A stretch of DNA of 29,710 bases. Source: an uncultured Candidatus Saccharibacteria bacterium (GTDB lineage Bacteria > Patescibacteriota > Saccharimonadia > Saccharimonadales > Saccharimonadaceae). The DNA lies in the NCBI GenBank assembly GCA_947364965.1, contig CANAUU010000003.1:1-29710 (forward strand), in the 5' to 3' direction. The position numbers and the translations under genes are program-made. Positions 14,361 through 21,289 of the stretch are shown here, one piece after another (position 1 is the stretch's first letter; each line of letters opens with the position of its first letter). A model generated the notes under the pieces. The model made no database searches, was not told the origin of the DNA, and was given only the letters and a program-made list of their open reading frames with translations.

Positions 14361-14435
14361 ATGGTTCTAACGATTCGTTTACTCAACAAACCGTTATTTC
14401 AAATAGAAATTACTCGCTCAAAGAAGGGCGAGTAA
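14361..14435 (+). CDS. Small ORF of 24 codons with a very strong ribosome binding site
   Basis: ATG at 14361, TAA at 14433-14435. The upstream 14340-14357 is a run of overlapping Shine-Dalgarno sequences (GGGAGGAAGGAGGAG). The peptide starts MVLTIRLLNKPLFQIEIT and ends in a basic/acidic tail (RSKKGE). Its last codons form an ATTACTCGC...GCGAGTAAT hairpin. A possible promoter is TTGGTA, 18 nt, then TGC TACGCT (14267-14296). It could be a regulatory leader peptide or a small toxin-like peptide. It resembles no family I can name; very short phage accessory proteins have a similar look. Confidence 0.45.
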   Translation: MVLTIRLLNKPLFQIEITRSKKGE

Positions 14436-14456
14436 TAACCAAAACTTAACAATTCC

Positions 14457-14485
14457 ATTCTAGCATCATTTACCAGCAAAAGCAA
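14457..14485 (-). promoter_or_regulatory. Promoter antisense to the small ORF
   Basis: On the minus strand, TTGCTT (14485-14480), a 17-nt spacer and TAGAAT (14462-14457), preceded by TG. The predicted start near 14450 would give RNA fully antisense to the ORF at 14361-14435, including its Shine-Dalgarno run. Confidence 0.4.
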
Positions 14486-14598
14486 GACCAAATTCGCCCG
14501 TTTTACGAAATCTCGTCTCAAAATTATCATCAACCGAACCCCATTTCGCTAAAATCAACACCGCTGCGCCAAACTCACCAAAGCTCCCATCCCAGGTC

Positions 14599-14624
14599 AA
14601 AGGCCGCGGAAACCCGCGGCCTTT
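14599..14624. terminator. GC-rich hairpin, probable terminator
   Basis: The 11-bp stem AAAGGCCGCGG with its complement closes a 4-nt loop. It lies about 97 bp after the stop of the HD hydrolase gene. The U run is short (TTT), so termination strength is uncertain. The remainder of 14436-14720 holds the antisense promoter and nothing else I can support. Confidence 0.5.
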
Positions 14625-14720
14625 ACCGGATTGTTGCACAAACGGAATATCGTAAGTAGAGAGCATCACAATCAACACAACGGTATCACAAAAGAGCAGT
14701 CAGTTTAGCAAGCAGACGCC

Positions 14721-15545
14721 TTATGCCAGCTTCGCGAAGTCCATCGGCAAATTAATCAAGTTGTACTTCTCGAACGGAAACTCAAACGCTCGCGCACATA
14801 GCAACTTGAACAAGCCTGTCAGTTCCGGACGCTCCAGCCTCTCAACCCGCGGCAAGCTATGGCCATACATCACCTCGGAAATCGGCACCTCAGACCGCGT
14901 CCCATCCGCAAGATACTCTTTAATTTCCTTATGCGTCCGCGGATCAACAACGCTTTCTTGACCAAAAGCCTTCAGCACATACTCATCCTCCTTCCGCCCT
15001 CGCGCAATCATGCCGACGCCATTCTGGACGCAGTACTGCGCGAACAGCACCAAATCCACCGCATCATACATTTTCACCAGCTTAGAAAGATAAGATTCTC
15101 GCGCCTCATAAGACTCGTGCCGCACCCGCATATAGCTGTGACAGACCAACCCACTATACTGCCGCGCAATACTCTTCGCCTCCGCTGCATCTTTCATGGC
15201 TCGCGTCACCCCGTCTACATCCGTCGCCGCATCCCCAGTCAGAGCTTCCGCATCGTCATGATGTAGTGCCTCTGATTCCAGTTGCTCCGGCAGAATGTCT
15301 TTATACGGGAATAACTCCAGAAACTCCATGTAGGTCGGCACAATCATCTGTGCTATCATAAACGAATGTTCCGCCGTCGACAAGCCAACCATCGGCCAGA
15401 CCGTTTCCGTATACGGGAACGCATACCGCACTTCAATCGCCCGCGGTGCCGTCATCCGCAGCTTCACCGCATACAGCTCGCAAATCCTATCCCCCTTCCA
15501 TTCATAGATGCTACTCGGCAACAATCCAGTGTAATCAAGGTTCAA
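14721..15545 (-). CDS. HD-domain hydrolase (YfbR-like)
   Basis: About 274 aa. Seen: a first His in STAEHSFMIAQM, the HD pair in EALHHDDAEALTGD, and a later Asp in KMYDAVDLVLFAQY: the H...HD...D metal site of HD phosphohydrolases. The layout is closest to YfbR-type 5'-deoxynucleotidases (COG1896), so dNMP dephosphorylation is plausible but unproved. The start chosen is TTG at 15545 because AAGGTGG lies 8 nt upstream and the -10 TATAAT is at 15582-15577; the frame stays open further upstream into the promoter. The N-terminal 60 residues precede the HD core. It is divergent from the nucleotidyltransferase-like gene, with which it shares a 70-bp control region. Confidence 0.75.
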   Translation of the reverse strand: MNLDYTGLLPSSIYEWKGDRICELYAVKLRMTAPRAIEVRYAFPYTETVWPMVGLSTAEHSFMIAQMIVPTYMEFLELFPYKDILPEQLESEALHHDDAEALTGDAATDVDGVTRAMKDAAEAKSIARQYSGLVCHSYMRVRHESYEARESYLSKLVKMYDAVDLVLFAQYCVQNGVGMIARGRKEDEYVLKAFGQESVVDPRTHKEIKEYLADGTRSEVPISEVMYGHSLPRVERLERPELTGLFKLLCARAFEFPFEKYNLINLPMDFAKLA

Positions 15546-15576
15546 TTCTATCACCACCTTAAAATAAGATATCCCG

Positions 15577-15609
15577 ATTATATCATGTTTAGCTAGCAAA
15601 TGATATAAT
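15577..15609. promoter_or_regulatory. Divergent promoters
   Basis: The minus-strand TATAAT (15582-15577) serves the HD gene, with a short leader carrying a Shine-Dalgarno. The plus-strand TATAAT (15604-15609) is six bases before the ATG at 15616 and predicts a leaderless mRNA. Confidence 0.6.
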
Positions 15610-15615
15610 ATCCCT

Positions 15616-16224
15616 ATGACTAAACTTAACGGCTTCGACAAACCCCTCCACGAACAAATCTCCGTCCTGCAACAAATTCTCTCTTTGGACAAAAAATTCA
15701 TGACCGTTCTCCACCGCTTACGCAAGCTTGACCTTCCCAAAGACTATTACGTCATGTCTGGCTGGCCGGCTCAAATCATCGCTAATTACAACGCCAATGT
15801 CGACCTAGCGCACAATGTCAAAGAATGCGACATTGTCTACTGGGAAGCCGACCTTAGCGCAGAACGCGAGCAAGAAATCATCCATCTCATAGAAACAACC
15901 TTACAGGACCTCGACCTTCCCCTAGACATCACAAACGAGGCACGCGCTCATCTTTGGCTCCCAGACTATTGCGGTATCACTATTGAACCCTATCCAAACC
16001 TAGAAGCAGCCATCAGCTCTATGACCGAAACCATCACCTGCCTCGGAATCCGCCTAAACGAGAATGATGAATTCGTTATATTTGCCCCCTACGGTCTAAA
16101 CGACATCTTCGGAGATACTATTCGACCAGTCAAAGACAGCCCGCTCATCAGCAAAGAATATTATACCCAACGCGCATTAGGCAAACAAAAACGTTTCCCC
16201 AATCTTAAAATCCTGCCTTACTAA
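15616..16224 (+). CDS. Nucleotidyltransferase-like protein (DUF925/NTP_transf_6)
   Basis: 202 aa, full family length. Typical segments are visible: SGWPAQIIANY, the acidic motif ECDIVYWE (about 74-81) for metal binding, NEARAHLWLPDYCG, the T-E-T-I segment (SSMTETITCLGIRL), FAPYGLNDIFGDTIRPV and the C-terminal RFPNLKILPY. The family belongs to the nucleotidyltransferase superfamily, but substrates are unknown. The usual D-D-D/V-D pair is present only as D-I-V-Y, so activity cannot be assumed. Leaderless start: TATAAT, then ATCCCT, then ATG. Codon choice is slightly less C-rich than in neighbouring rightward genes. Confidence 0.8.
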   Translation: MTKLNGFDKPLHEQISVLQQILSLDKKFMTVLHRLRKLDLPKDYYVMSGWPAQIIANYNANVDLAHNVKECDIVYWEADLSAEREQEIIHLIETTLQDLDLPLDITNEARAHLWLPDYCGITIEPYPNLEAAISSMTETITCLGIRLNENDEFVIFAPYGLNDIFGDTIRPVKDSPLISKEYYTQRALGKQKRFPNLKILPY

Positions 16225-16229
16225 ACCCT

Positions 16230-16646
16230 CTACTCCCCCGCCGCCACAATCCGATAACTTTTATCAATTAGCGCCAAGACCTCTTCCGTCGGCACCACAT
16301 GATCTAGCACTACCGTAAACCAATTATCCTTATTCATATGATACCCCGGCAAAATCACCTTCGCCCCACTCTGAACCTCCGCACCGTCAACCCCATAAAC
16401 CTCCGAATCATCCGCTCCACAATCCCCTGCCCCACGCGACGCCACAAACTCCCGCGCCATCCCCTTCTCGAAACGCAAATCCAAAACTTCCACCGCCTCA
16501 TCCTCCGCCAACCCAATTCGCGTTCCCTTCACTCTCAATAACGCCCCGAACCACTTCCGGTTCGTCGGATTTCGCCAAATCGCATTCTCATCCTGCCACA
16601 AAAATTCCAATTCGCACCCATATTCTTCCCGCACATACCGAATCAC
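16230..16646 (-). CDS. MmcQ/YjbR family protein, 5' end probably frameshifted
   Basis: The intact frame gives 138 aa from a GTG at 16646. It contains the YjbR hallmarks: YVREEYGCELEFLW, NPTNRKWFGALL, PGYHMNKDNWFTVVLD and a final ALIDKSYRI. The family has a CyaY-like fold and possible DNA binding. The natural start is probably the ATG at 16701-16699, which has TATAAT six bases upstream and encodes MSKEVREETVFRGEQAEG. That reading enters the YjbR frame only if one G is removed from the G6 run (C6 at 16646-16651 on the plus strand). This suggests an assembly indel or a variable tract. The stop lies 5 bp from the stop of the nucleotidyltransferase-like gene (convergent). Confidence 0.75.
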   Translation of the reverse strand: MIRYVREEYGCELEFLWQDENAIWRNPTNRKWFGALLRVKGTRIGLAEDEAVEVLDLRFEKGMAREFVASRGAGDCGADDSEVYGVDGAEVQSGAKVILPGYHMNKDNWFTVVLDHVVPTEEVLALIDKSYRIVAAGE

Positions 16647-16707
16647 CCCCCTCAGCCTGCTCCCCTCGAAAAACCGTCTCCTCCCGAACCTCTTTGCTCA
16701 TGCCCTC

Positions 16708-16725
16708 ATTATATCATGCTATAAT
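16708..16725. promoter_or_regulatory. Back-to-back leaderless promoters
   Basis: ATTATA-TCATGC-TATAAT: two perfect -10 hexamers on opposite strands only six bases apart. Each is six bases from its own ATG (16701 leftward, 16732 rightward). Each promoter's upstream region therefore lies inside the other gene, so the two probably exclude one another. Confidence 0.6.
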
Positions 16726-16731
16726 ATCCCC

Positions 16732-17601
16732 ATGAACCATAATCATTTTCCAACAGCCTCAACACCCGACCCAGAGCTCAGTCAGGATCCCAACCAAACC
16801 CCAAAGCAAGCAATTCCAGACCTCCCCACCACCAGCCCCAATCCCGACTGTAGATTCTACCTTCGCGAGATTGAACGCCTCGGCCGCACGACCGATGTCA
16901 AAAACTTCCTTCTCGATACCGCCGACCGCGATTTTCACGTCTTCGAAGATCCCATCGACCTAGACGCCTTCAGCGAAGCCTACTCTGAATTCTCCGAACC
17001 ATTCCTCTCTCCCGAAGACAAGTCCGCGCTAAAAAGATACACCGGCTTCAATTATAAACTCATCAATCAAGTCTCCCGCGGCATCTGGAGCTACGACCAT
17101 CTTGGCGTCAAAACTCCCGAAAAAGTCGCCGAAGCCGAGCAAACCATCTCCGCAATCAGTCAAGCCATCGACCATATCCCATCCCCCGGCGTCGACCTTA
17201 TTGCCTATCGCGGCACCAACATCGACAGTTTTCGCAATTACGGCATCAGTTCACTTTCCGACCTCGCCAGCCTAGAAGGACAATTCTTCCTCGAAGCCGG
17301 GTTTACCAGCACTTCCCTCTCCCCAAACCATAGCTTCGCCGGCAAAGAATTTGATGACCCGCTTCGCCGCTCCTGCGACATCAACATCACCTGTCGCATC
17401 CCCAAAGAAGCTCGCGAAACTGTCGGTCTACTCTCTGCAGAAACCGCCTATAATCCCAGCCAACATGAGCTCCTCATTGACAAGGGCAGCCTCTTTTTCA
17501 TCTCCGCCACAGAAATCTCCCCCGACCGATCTTCTGCTCACCTCGAAATGACGCTCATCCCCCGTGACCTCTACGACCCCGCCCCGCCTTCCACAGATTA
17601 G
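16732..17601 (+). CDS. ADP-ribosyltransferase (exoenzyme toxin-like, R-S-E class)
   Basis: 289 aa. An acidic, Pro-rich N-terminus (1-40) precedes a helical part and an ADPrib_exo_Tox-type catalytic domain. Seen: LKRYTGFNYKLINQVSRG (100-117), Arg160 in LIAYRGTN, the STS motif in GFTSTSLS (Ser193-Thr194-Ser195) and the ARTT-loop QHE (Gln244-His245-Glu246), giving the full R, S-T-S, Q-x-E set. These enzymes move ADP-ribose from NAD+ to a protein; Q-x-E (rather than E-x-E) is the form seen in C3-like enzymes that modify Asn or Gln. No signal peptide is visible, so it is either intracellular or exported by a non-Sec route. A Nudix hydrolase gene follows 32 bp downstream on its own promoter. Confidence 0.85.
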   Translation: MNHNHFPTASTPDPELSQDPNQTPKQAIPDLPTTSPNPDCRFYLREIERLGRTTDVKNFLLDTADRDFHVFEDPIDLDAFSEAYSEFSEPFLSPEDKSALKRYTGFNYKLINQVSRGIWSYDHLGVKTPEKVAEAEQTISAISQAIDHIPSPGVDLIAYRGTNIDSFRNYGISSLSDLASLEGQFFLEAGFTSTSLSPNHSFAGKEFDDPLRRSCDINITCRIPKEARETVGLLSAETAYNPSQHELLIDKGSLFFISATEISPDRSSAHLEMTLIPRDLYDPAPPSTD

Positions 17602-17617
17602 CAATACGAAAGCTCTA

Positions 17618-17626
17618 TGCTATAAT
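17618..17626 (+). promoter_or_regulatory. Extended -10 of the Nudix gene
   Basis: TGC TATAAT ends seven bases before the ATG at 17634, predicting a leaderless or nearly leaderless mRNA, although the upstream ART gene ends only 32 bp away in the same direction. Confidence 0.55.
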
Positions 17627-17633
17627 TATCCCC

Positions 17634-18158
17634 ATGAACATCCCTGCCAAAAACAACAGCGCTCAAAGCCTTAGCCAATCTAACACTAATAACCCCACCT
17701 CTGACACCCCCGACTTCAGCAAGTCCTATCCCTCCTCCGCCGCACCCGCGGATGCCAAACCCGAAACCTCTTGCGGCGCCGTCATCGTTCATAATCATAA
17801 AATCCTCATCGTCCATCAACAAAACGGTCTTTCCGGTTTCCCAAAAGGTCATATTGAGCCAGGCGAAACCGAGCTAGAAACAGCTCGCCGCGAAATCAAA
17901 GAAGAAACCGACCTCGACATTATCCTCGACCCCGCCACTCGCTACGCCTTTTCCTATTACATCCCCCGCCTCAACATCATCAAAACCGTCGTCCTCTTCC
18001 TCGCCAAACTTAAAGACCCCTCTCAAATCGCCAAAGAACAGCCCAGCGAAATTTCCCAACTCGAATGGCTCCCACTCGACCAAATCGAACCTACCCTCAA
18101 CTTCCCCGAATGGCAAAACGCTTGGCGCACCTTCCGCACCAAGCACCTCGCTTCATAA
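17634..18158 (+). CDS. Nudix hydrolase
   Basis: 174 aa. A Ser/Asn/Pro-rich disordered N-terminus (1-45) precedes the Nudix domain. The Nudix box starts at Gly72 (GHIEPGETELE, then REIKEETDL), matching GX5EX7REUXEEXGU except that the final Gly is Asp93. Glu87, Glu90 and Glu91 provide the metal site. The sequence just before it (GLSGFPKGH) and the spacing suit a diadenosine tetraphosphate or nucleoside diphosphate-X hydrolase; the substrate cannot be read from the sequence. Being next to an ADP-ribosyltransferase raises the idea of ADP-ribose or NAD-derived substrates (inference). The 48 bp to the next gene hold no clear terminator. Confidence 0.85.
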   Translation: MNIPAKNNSAQSLSQSNTNNPTSDTPDFSKSYPSSAAPADAKPETSCGAVIVHNHKILIVHQQNGLSGFPKGHIEPGETELETARREIKEETDLDIILDPATRYAFSYYIPRLNIIKTVVLFLAKLKDPSQIAKEQPSEISQLEWLPLDQIEPTLNFPEWQNAWRTFRTKHLAS

Positions 18159-18206
18159 AAACCTTTTAACCCCATAAAGCCCCTGCCACCACGCGACCCC
18201 TACATC

Positions 18207-18569
18207 CTATAACCCCCGCCCCAACATCGCAAACTGATCATAATATCTCATTATCTTTACCGGATTCGTCCCCCACGAATTACCATAAAAATAATCACAA
18301 AACTCCTCCCGCGCCCGACAAACCTCCTTCAAACGTCCCCCACGACAACCAGATTCAGCATCCTGTGCCGCCTCGATCGTTAAATCAAATAATTCCAAAG
18401 CCCGCTCAAACGACACCTGAAACCTCTTCTCATTCTTGCCAAACCATTTCAACGCCCGCGAAACCTCACTCCCCAGGTTCCCCATTTGCAAATAAAACGG
18501 CATCTTCGCCCAACCCCCTTCCGCCAAACTCTTATGCTGACAATTCTCCATCCCCATTATTTTATCCAT
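18207..18569 (-). CDS. Small helical protein paired with DUF5674
   Basis: 120 aa, no named family recognised. It is mostly alpha-helical, with LGSEVSRALKWFGKNEKRFQ, SFERALELFDLTIEAAQ and RLKEVCRAREEFCDYFYG, resembling a conserved short CPR protein of unknown function that I recall only by pattern. The start overlaps the end of the DUF5674 gene by 13 bp, with GGAG just before the ATG; a second ATG 12 bp in is also possible. Co-transcription and overlap suggest joint function. A toxin-antitoxin role has been considered, but nothing in the sequence (no RNase, HEPN or DNA-binding motif) supports it. Confidence 0.65.
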   Translation of the reverse strand: MDKIMGMENCQHKSLAEGGWAKMPFYLQMGNLGSEVSRALKWFGKNEKRFQVSFERALELFDLTIEAAQDAESGCRGGRLKEVCRAREEFCDYFYGNSWGTNPVKIMRYYDQFAMLGRGL

Positions 18570-18895
18570 TTCTCCACAACCTCGACAATCTTTGCCCGTA
18601 CAGCCAAGTTTTCCACGTCCCGGCTCCGGTTCCCTTGCCTCGGCCGCACATTAATCATCGAGTCGAACTCCACAAAATCTTCCCCATCATCCTCAAACCA
18701 CAAGTTAATCCCCCACAAATCCTCCTGCGCCGAACCATCCTCAAGCAACATCCGTTCCAAATCTGCATGAAGATCCGCGTCAATCGCCAAAAGCCCCTTC
18801 CGTATATCCACCACCCCCTTCACCATCGGACCATCAAAAACCACTTCGCTCTTTGCTAAGTCCCCCTTATTAATCACCTCCTCTACAGTTTTCAT
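18557..18895 (-). CDS. DUF5674 family protein
   Basis: 112 aa. Segments typical of DUF5674 are present: MVKGVVDIRKGLLAID, a conserved H-A-D (LHADLERMLLEDGSAQEDLW), GINLWFEDDGEDFVEFDSMI and the signature NVRPRQGNRSRDVE. The family is small, common in CPR and related genomes, and has no assigned biochemical function. The start is leaderless: TATAAT at 18907-18902 is six bases before the ATG. It is first in a two-gene unit with the helical protein at 18207. A following AGAGGAGG inside the coding start is coincidental. Confidence 0.75.
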   Translation of the reverse strand: MKTVEEVINKGDLAKSEVVFDGPMVKGVVDIRKGLLAIDADLHADLERMLLEDGSAQEDLWGINLWFEDDGEDFVEFDSMINVRPRQGNRSRDVENLAVRAKIVEVVEKWIK

Positions 18896-18901
18896 ACCAC
18901 A

Positions 18902-18907
18902 ATTATA
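18902..18907 (-). promoter_or_regulatory. Leaderless promoter of the DUF5674 pair
   Basis: TGC TATAAT on the minus strand with six bases (TGTGGT) to the ATG. It lies in the 61-bp gap after the glycosyltransferase stop; the CGAAGCTTCG palindrome in that gap may help end the glycosyltransferase transcript. Confidence 0.55.
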
Positions 18908-18956
18908 GCATCTCCTCTAAAATCCCGACTAAAAATCCAGCCAGCCGAAGCTTCGC

Positions 18957-20576
18957 TTACGTTTTCACCACCTTCCGCGTCACGTCAAACTTCTCCATAT
19001 ACTTCCCCATCATCAATCGCGTCTGCGCATAAAACGCCGCCGCACTCTGATATGCAATCGCAATCACCGGAGTCAAAATCCATTGAACCACCATCGCAAA
19101 CGTCTTCCGCTTCCGATATTTTTCTGGCCGCTTCGGCAACATCTTCAACGACATAAACACCGTCACAAATAGCCCAATCGCCGCAATCGTCTGAATCCAC
19201 CCTACCACATTCGGCAAATTAAACGCCAGCGCCCCGCGCGACCCCAAGTTCAACAGCATCGGCACCCAACCCCCAAACGCCACAATCGGCGCCATAATCG
19301 CCAACGTCACGTGCCCGTCTAGCAGCCGCCAAAACTTCGGGAACAATTGCCAAAATGGAATCTTACAATCTTTTGAAAACAAATACGACCCCACATAAGC
19401 CACATCGCTCGCCCCATAATCCCACCGCCGAAGCTGTACAAACTGCGCCTTCAACGTCTCCCGAAATGTTTCCGAAATCACCGCGTCCTGATAAATTGGC
19501 ACCCGAATCGGCACCACCCCATAATCTCCCTCGAAATAAAACAGCGACCGCCAATACTGATGCCCATCTTCCACAATCGTCCGCTTACTCCAAAAATCCA
19601 TTCCCTCAAGCGCCGCCAAAGGTTGCGAATGCGACGCAAAATTCCGCAAAATATGCGGTCGCATCGTAGAAATCACATTGAAAAACGAATTCGACATCGC
19701 AATCACTCGCATCGGCGCTGACGCATCCCAAATATTATTCGTAAACAGCGACACCGGCTGATAACTATAATGTTGCCGATCCGGCCGCACCAAAAACTCA
19801 TACGCCACATAATCTAAATAAGTCTTACTCATCCGGTTATCACTATCCAGTGATGTCACCATCACATTTTCCTTCCGAATTCGCTGCCGTTCCACATATT
19901 TCGCCAAATACTGCCCCGCATATGTCAAATTCGGCCCCTTCCCCACCACCTCATTCCGCGCCCCATCCGGATGTTTCACCAAAATAAAATCCCGAAACAC
20001 TCCCCGGAATTGCTCCTTCAATACCATTGCATTCGCCTCCATCGCCTCTCCGCCTCTCTCTTCATACCCCAACACAAAAATAATCCGCTCATTCGGAAAA
20101 CTCGTATCTCTCACTGCCTCCACTGATGGGATCAGCGTTTCCAAACCTTCATTATATGCCACCATAATTACTGCATGATAAACATCCTTTGGCTTTGGTT
20201 CCGATTTCCCTTCCACCACCGACAACATCCTCAAGTTCTGCACATGCTCATCAAACCCATAACTACTCTCGCTCCGCCCATGTAGCCGCTCAAACGCCTC
20301 GTGCGGATTTTCCAAATCCATGAGCCGCTTCTGCCAATCCACCTTCTCTGCCCGCTTCACCACATTATACCCCTGAATCGTCCGAAACGCCGTCGCCACC
20401 GCCTTCACAAAAGTAATCGCTACTACCACCAGCAAATAAATCGCCCCCAGCACCGGGTTCAGCCACGACAGCACAAAAAGCAAAATCACCGCCCCATAAC
20501 TCAACGCCCCGGGCAAAATCTCCAAAAACCGATATAACCGCTTTCGCTTCCCCAGCGGAATCTCCAAACCTCTCAT
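18957..20576 (-). CDS. Membrane glycosyltransferase, family GT2 (cellulose synthase-like)
   Basis: 539 aa from the ATG at 20576, chosen for CAGGAG six bases upstream; an in-frame start 147 bp further up crosses repeat-like spacer. Two N-terminal transmembrane helices are followed by a cytoplasmic GT-A domain: nucleotide-binding strand HAVIMVAYNEG, D-x-D in TSLDSDNRMS, acceptor-site EDGHQYWR and the Q-x-x-R-W motif QLRRW. Then come several C-terminal helices and a basic tail. This is the layout of processive polysaccharide synthases. The product is unknown; a cell-surface glycan is likely (inference). The 140-aa membrane protein upstream is in the same direction and may be a partner. Confidence 0.85.
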   Translation of the reverse strand: MRGLEIPLGKRKRLYRFLEILPGALSYGAVILLFVLSWLNPVLGAIYLLVVVAITFVKAVATAFRTIQGYNVVKRAEKVDWQKRLMDLENPHEAFERLHGRSESSYGFDEHVQNLRMLSVVEGKSEPKPKDVYHAVIMVAYNEGLETLIPSVEAVRDTSFPNERIIFVLGYEERGGEAMEANAMVLKEQFRGVFRDFILVKHPDGARNEVVGKGPNLTYAGQYLAKYVERQRIRKENVMVTSLDSDNRMSKTYLDYVAYEFLVRPDRQHYSYQPVSLFTNNIWDASAPMRVIAMSNSFFNVISTMRPHILRNFASHSQPLAALEGMDFWSKRTIVEDGHQYWRSLFYFEGDYGVVPIRVPIYQDAVISETFRETLKAQFVQLRRWDYGASDVAYVGSYLFSKDCKIPFWQLFPKFWRLLDGHVTLAIMAPIVAFGGWVPMLLNLGSRGALAFNLPNVVGWIQTIAAIGLFVTVFMSLKMLPKRPEKYRKRKTFAMVVQWILTPVIAIAYQSAAAFYAQTRLMMGKYMEKFDVTRKVVKT

Positions 20577-20709
20577 CTTTTTCTCCTGGACTTGCTCAGT
20601 CTTGATGAAATCCAAGGCAGAACTGAGCAGCGGAACGAGCCGTACTTTTGGTACGGCGAGTGAGCAGCCGCATGTTCTAACGCAGGAGTTCGCAAAACTG
20701 ACAAGTTCA
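20577..20709 (-). other. Repeat-bearing spacer in the glycosyltransferase operon
   Basis: Within the gap are a CCGTAC-TTTTG-GTACGG hairpin (20640-20656) and two direct copies of TGAGCAGC(G/C)(G/C) on either side (20624-20633 and 20661-20670). Unlike the rest of the operon, this spacer is G-rich on the plus strand. It may be a small inserted repeat. No gene seen. Confidence 0.4.
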
Positions 20710-21132
20710 TCACCACTCCCCAAGAAGCCGGAATATGATAACGAATGTCCCCACCACCAAGAGAATCGACGCCACCGCCACCATCATCGCCGCATCGCGA
20801 CCATAATTCCGGTAAACCTTCAAAATCATAATATTGTGCACCAATCCATAAATCAGCGCCAGCGCCGGAAACGCCAACATATTCATCCAACTATCCCGTC
20901 GATATCCCCCAGAAATCCCCGCAATCTCCCCATAAACATCGCCATACCCCACAATCACCACCGTATTTTGCGGCCTAAGCGTCGTAAGCGAAAACACCAA
21001 CAAAATCGCACTCACCACCAAAAGCACAATCATTGCCACCATCAAAGGCTTTTGCTTGCGCGCAATCTCTTTCCAAATCGAAATCAAAGTCGGTTTCCCC
21101 GCCTTCAATTCTTTAGTCTTCGCAGTTGTCAT
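20710..21132 (-). CDS. Small membrane protein next to the glycosyltransferase
   Basis: 140 aa, family not recognised. A basic N-terminus (about 1-30, TAKTKELKAGKPTLISIWKE) is followed by three hydrophobic segments: residues 31-51 (MVAMIVLLVVSAILLVFSLT), about 85-105 (NMLAFPALALIYGLVHNIMI) and 112-135 (DAAMMVAVASILLVVGTFVI). A Tyr/Gly-rich external loop lies between the first two helices. It has a consensus promoter (TTGACC, 17 nt, TATAAT) and an AGAAGG directly before the ATG, so its mRNA leader is only a few bases long. Position suggests co-expression with the GT2 enzyme. Confidence 0.6.
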   Translation of the reverse strand: MTTAKTKELKAGKPTLISIWKEIARKQKPLMVAMIVLLVVSAILLVFSLTTLRPQNTVVIVGYGDVYGEIAGISGGYRRDSWMNMLAFPALALIYGLVHNIMILKVYRNYGRDAAMMVAVASILLVVGTFVIIFRLLGEW

Positions 21133-21142
21133 CCTTCTGTTA

Positions 21143-21171
21143 ATTATACCGAATTACCTCCGCTTGGTCAA
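21143..21171 (-). promoter_or_regulatory. Promoter of the membrane protein-GT2 operon
   Basis: On the minus strand, TTGACC (21171-21166), a 17-nt spacer and TATAAT (21148-21143). Ten bases separate the -10 from the ATG at 21132. Confidence 0.7.
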
Positions 21172-21215
21172 GAAACCACAACAAATTTTTTAGGGTGCCT
21201 TATTACGCTAACACT

Positions 21216-21255
21216 TATAATAGGTCTAGTCAAATCCCAAAACATCCTTTATAAT
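21216..21255 (+). promoter_or_regulatory. Two -10 elements upstream of the fusion gene
   Basis: TATAAT occurs at 21216-21221 and again at 21250-21255. The second overlaps an in-frame ATG at 21254, so transcripts from it cannot use that start. AAAGGAG at 21264-21270 lies before the ATG at 21290 with a long 19-nt spacing. Confidence 0.45.
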
Positions 21256-21289
21256 GGAAAACCAAAGGAGAGTCACCGAAAAAGATTTT

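Noticed and set aside
14466..14678. Minus-strand ORF of 70 codons
   Set aside because: It runs straight through the GC-rich hairpin at 14599-14624 and the antisense promoter, has no convincing Shine-Dalgarno, and no recognisable domain.
18207..18895. Toxin-antitoxin pair
   Set aside because: The overlapping two-gene layout is suggestive, but neither protein shows a toxin fold or DNA-binding motif and DUF5674 has no such evidence.
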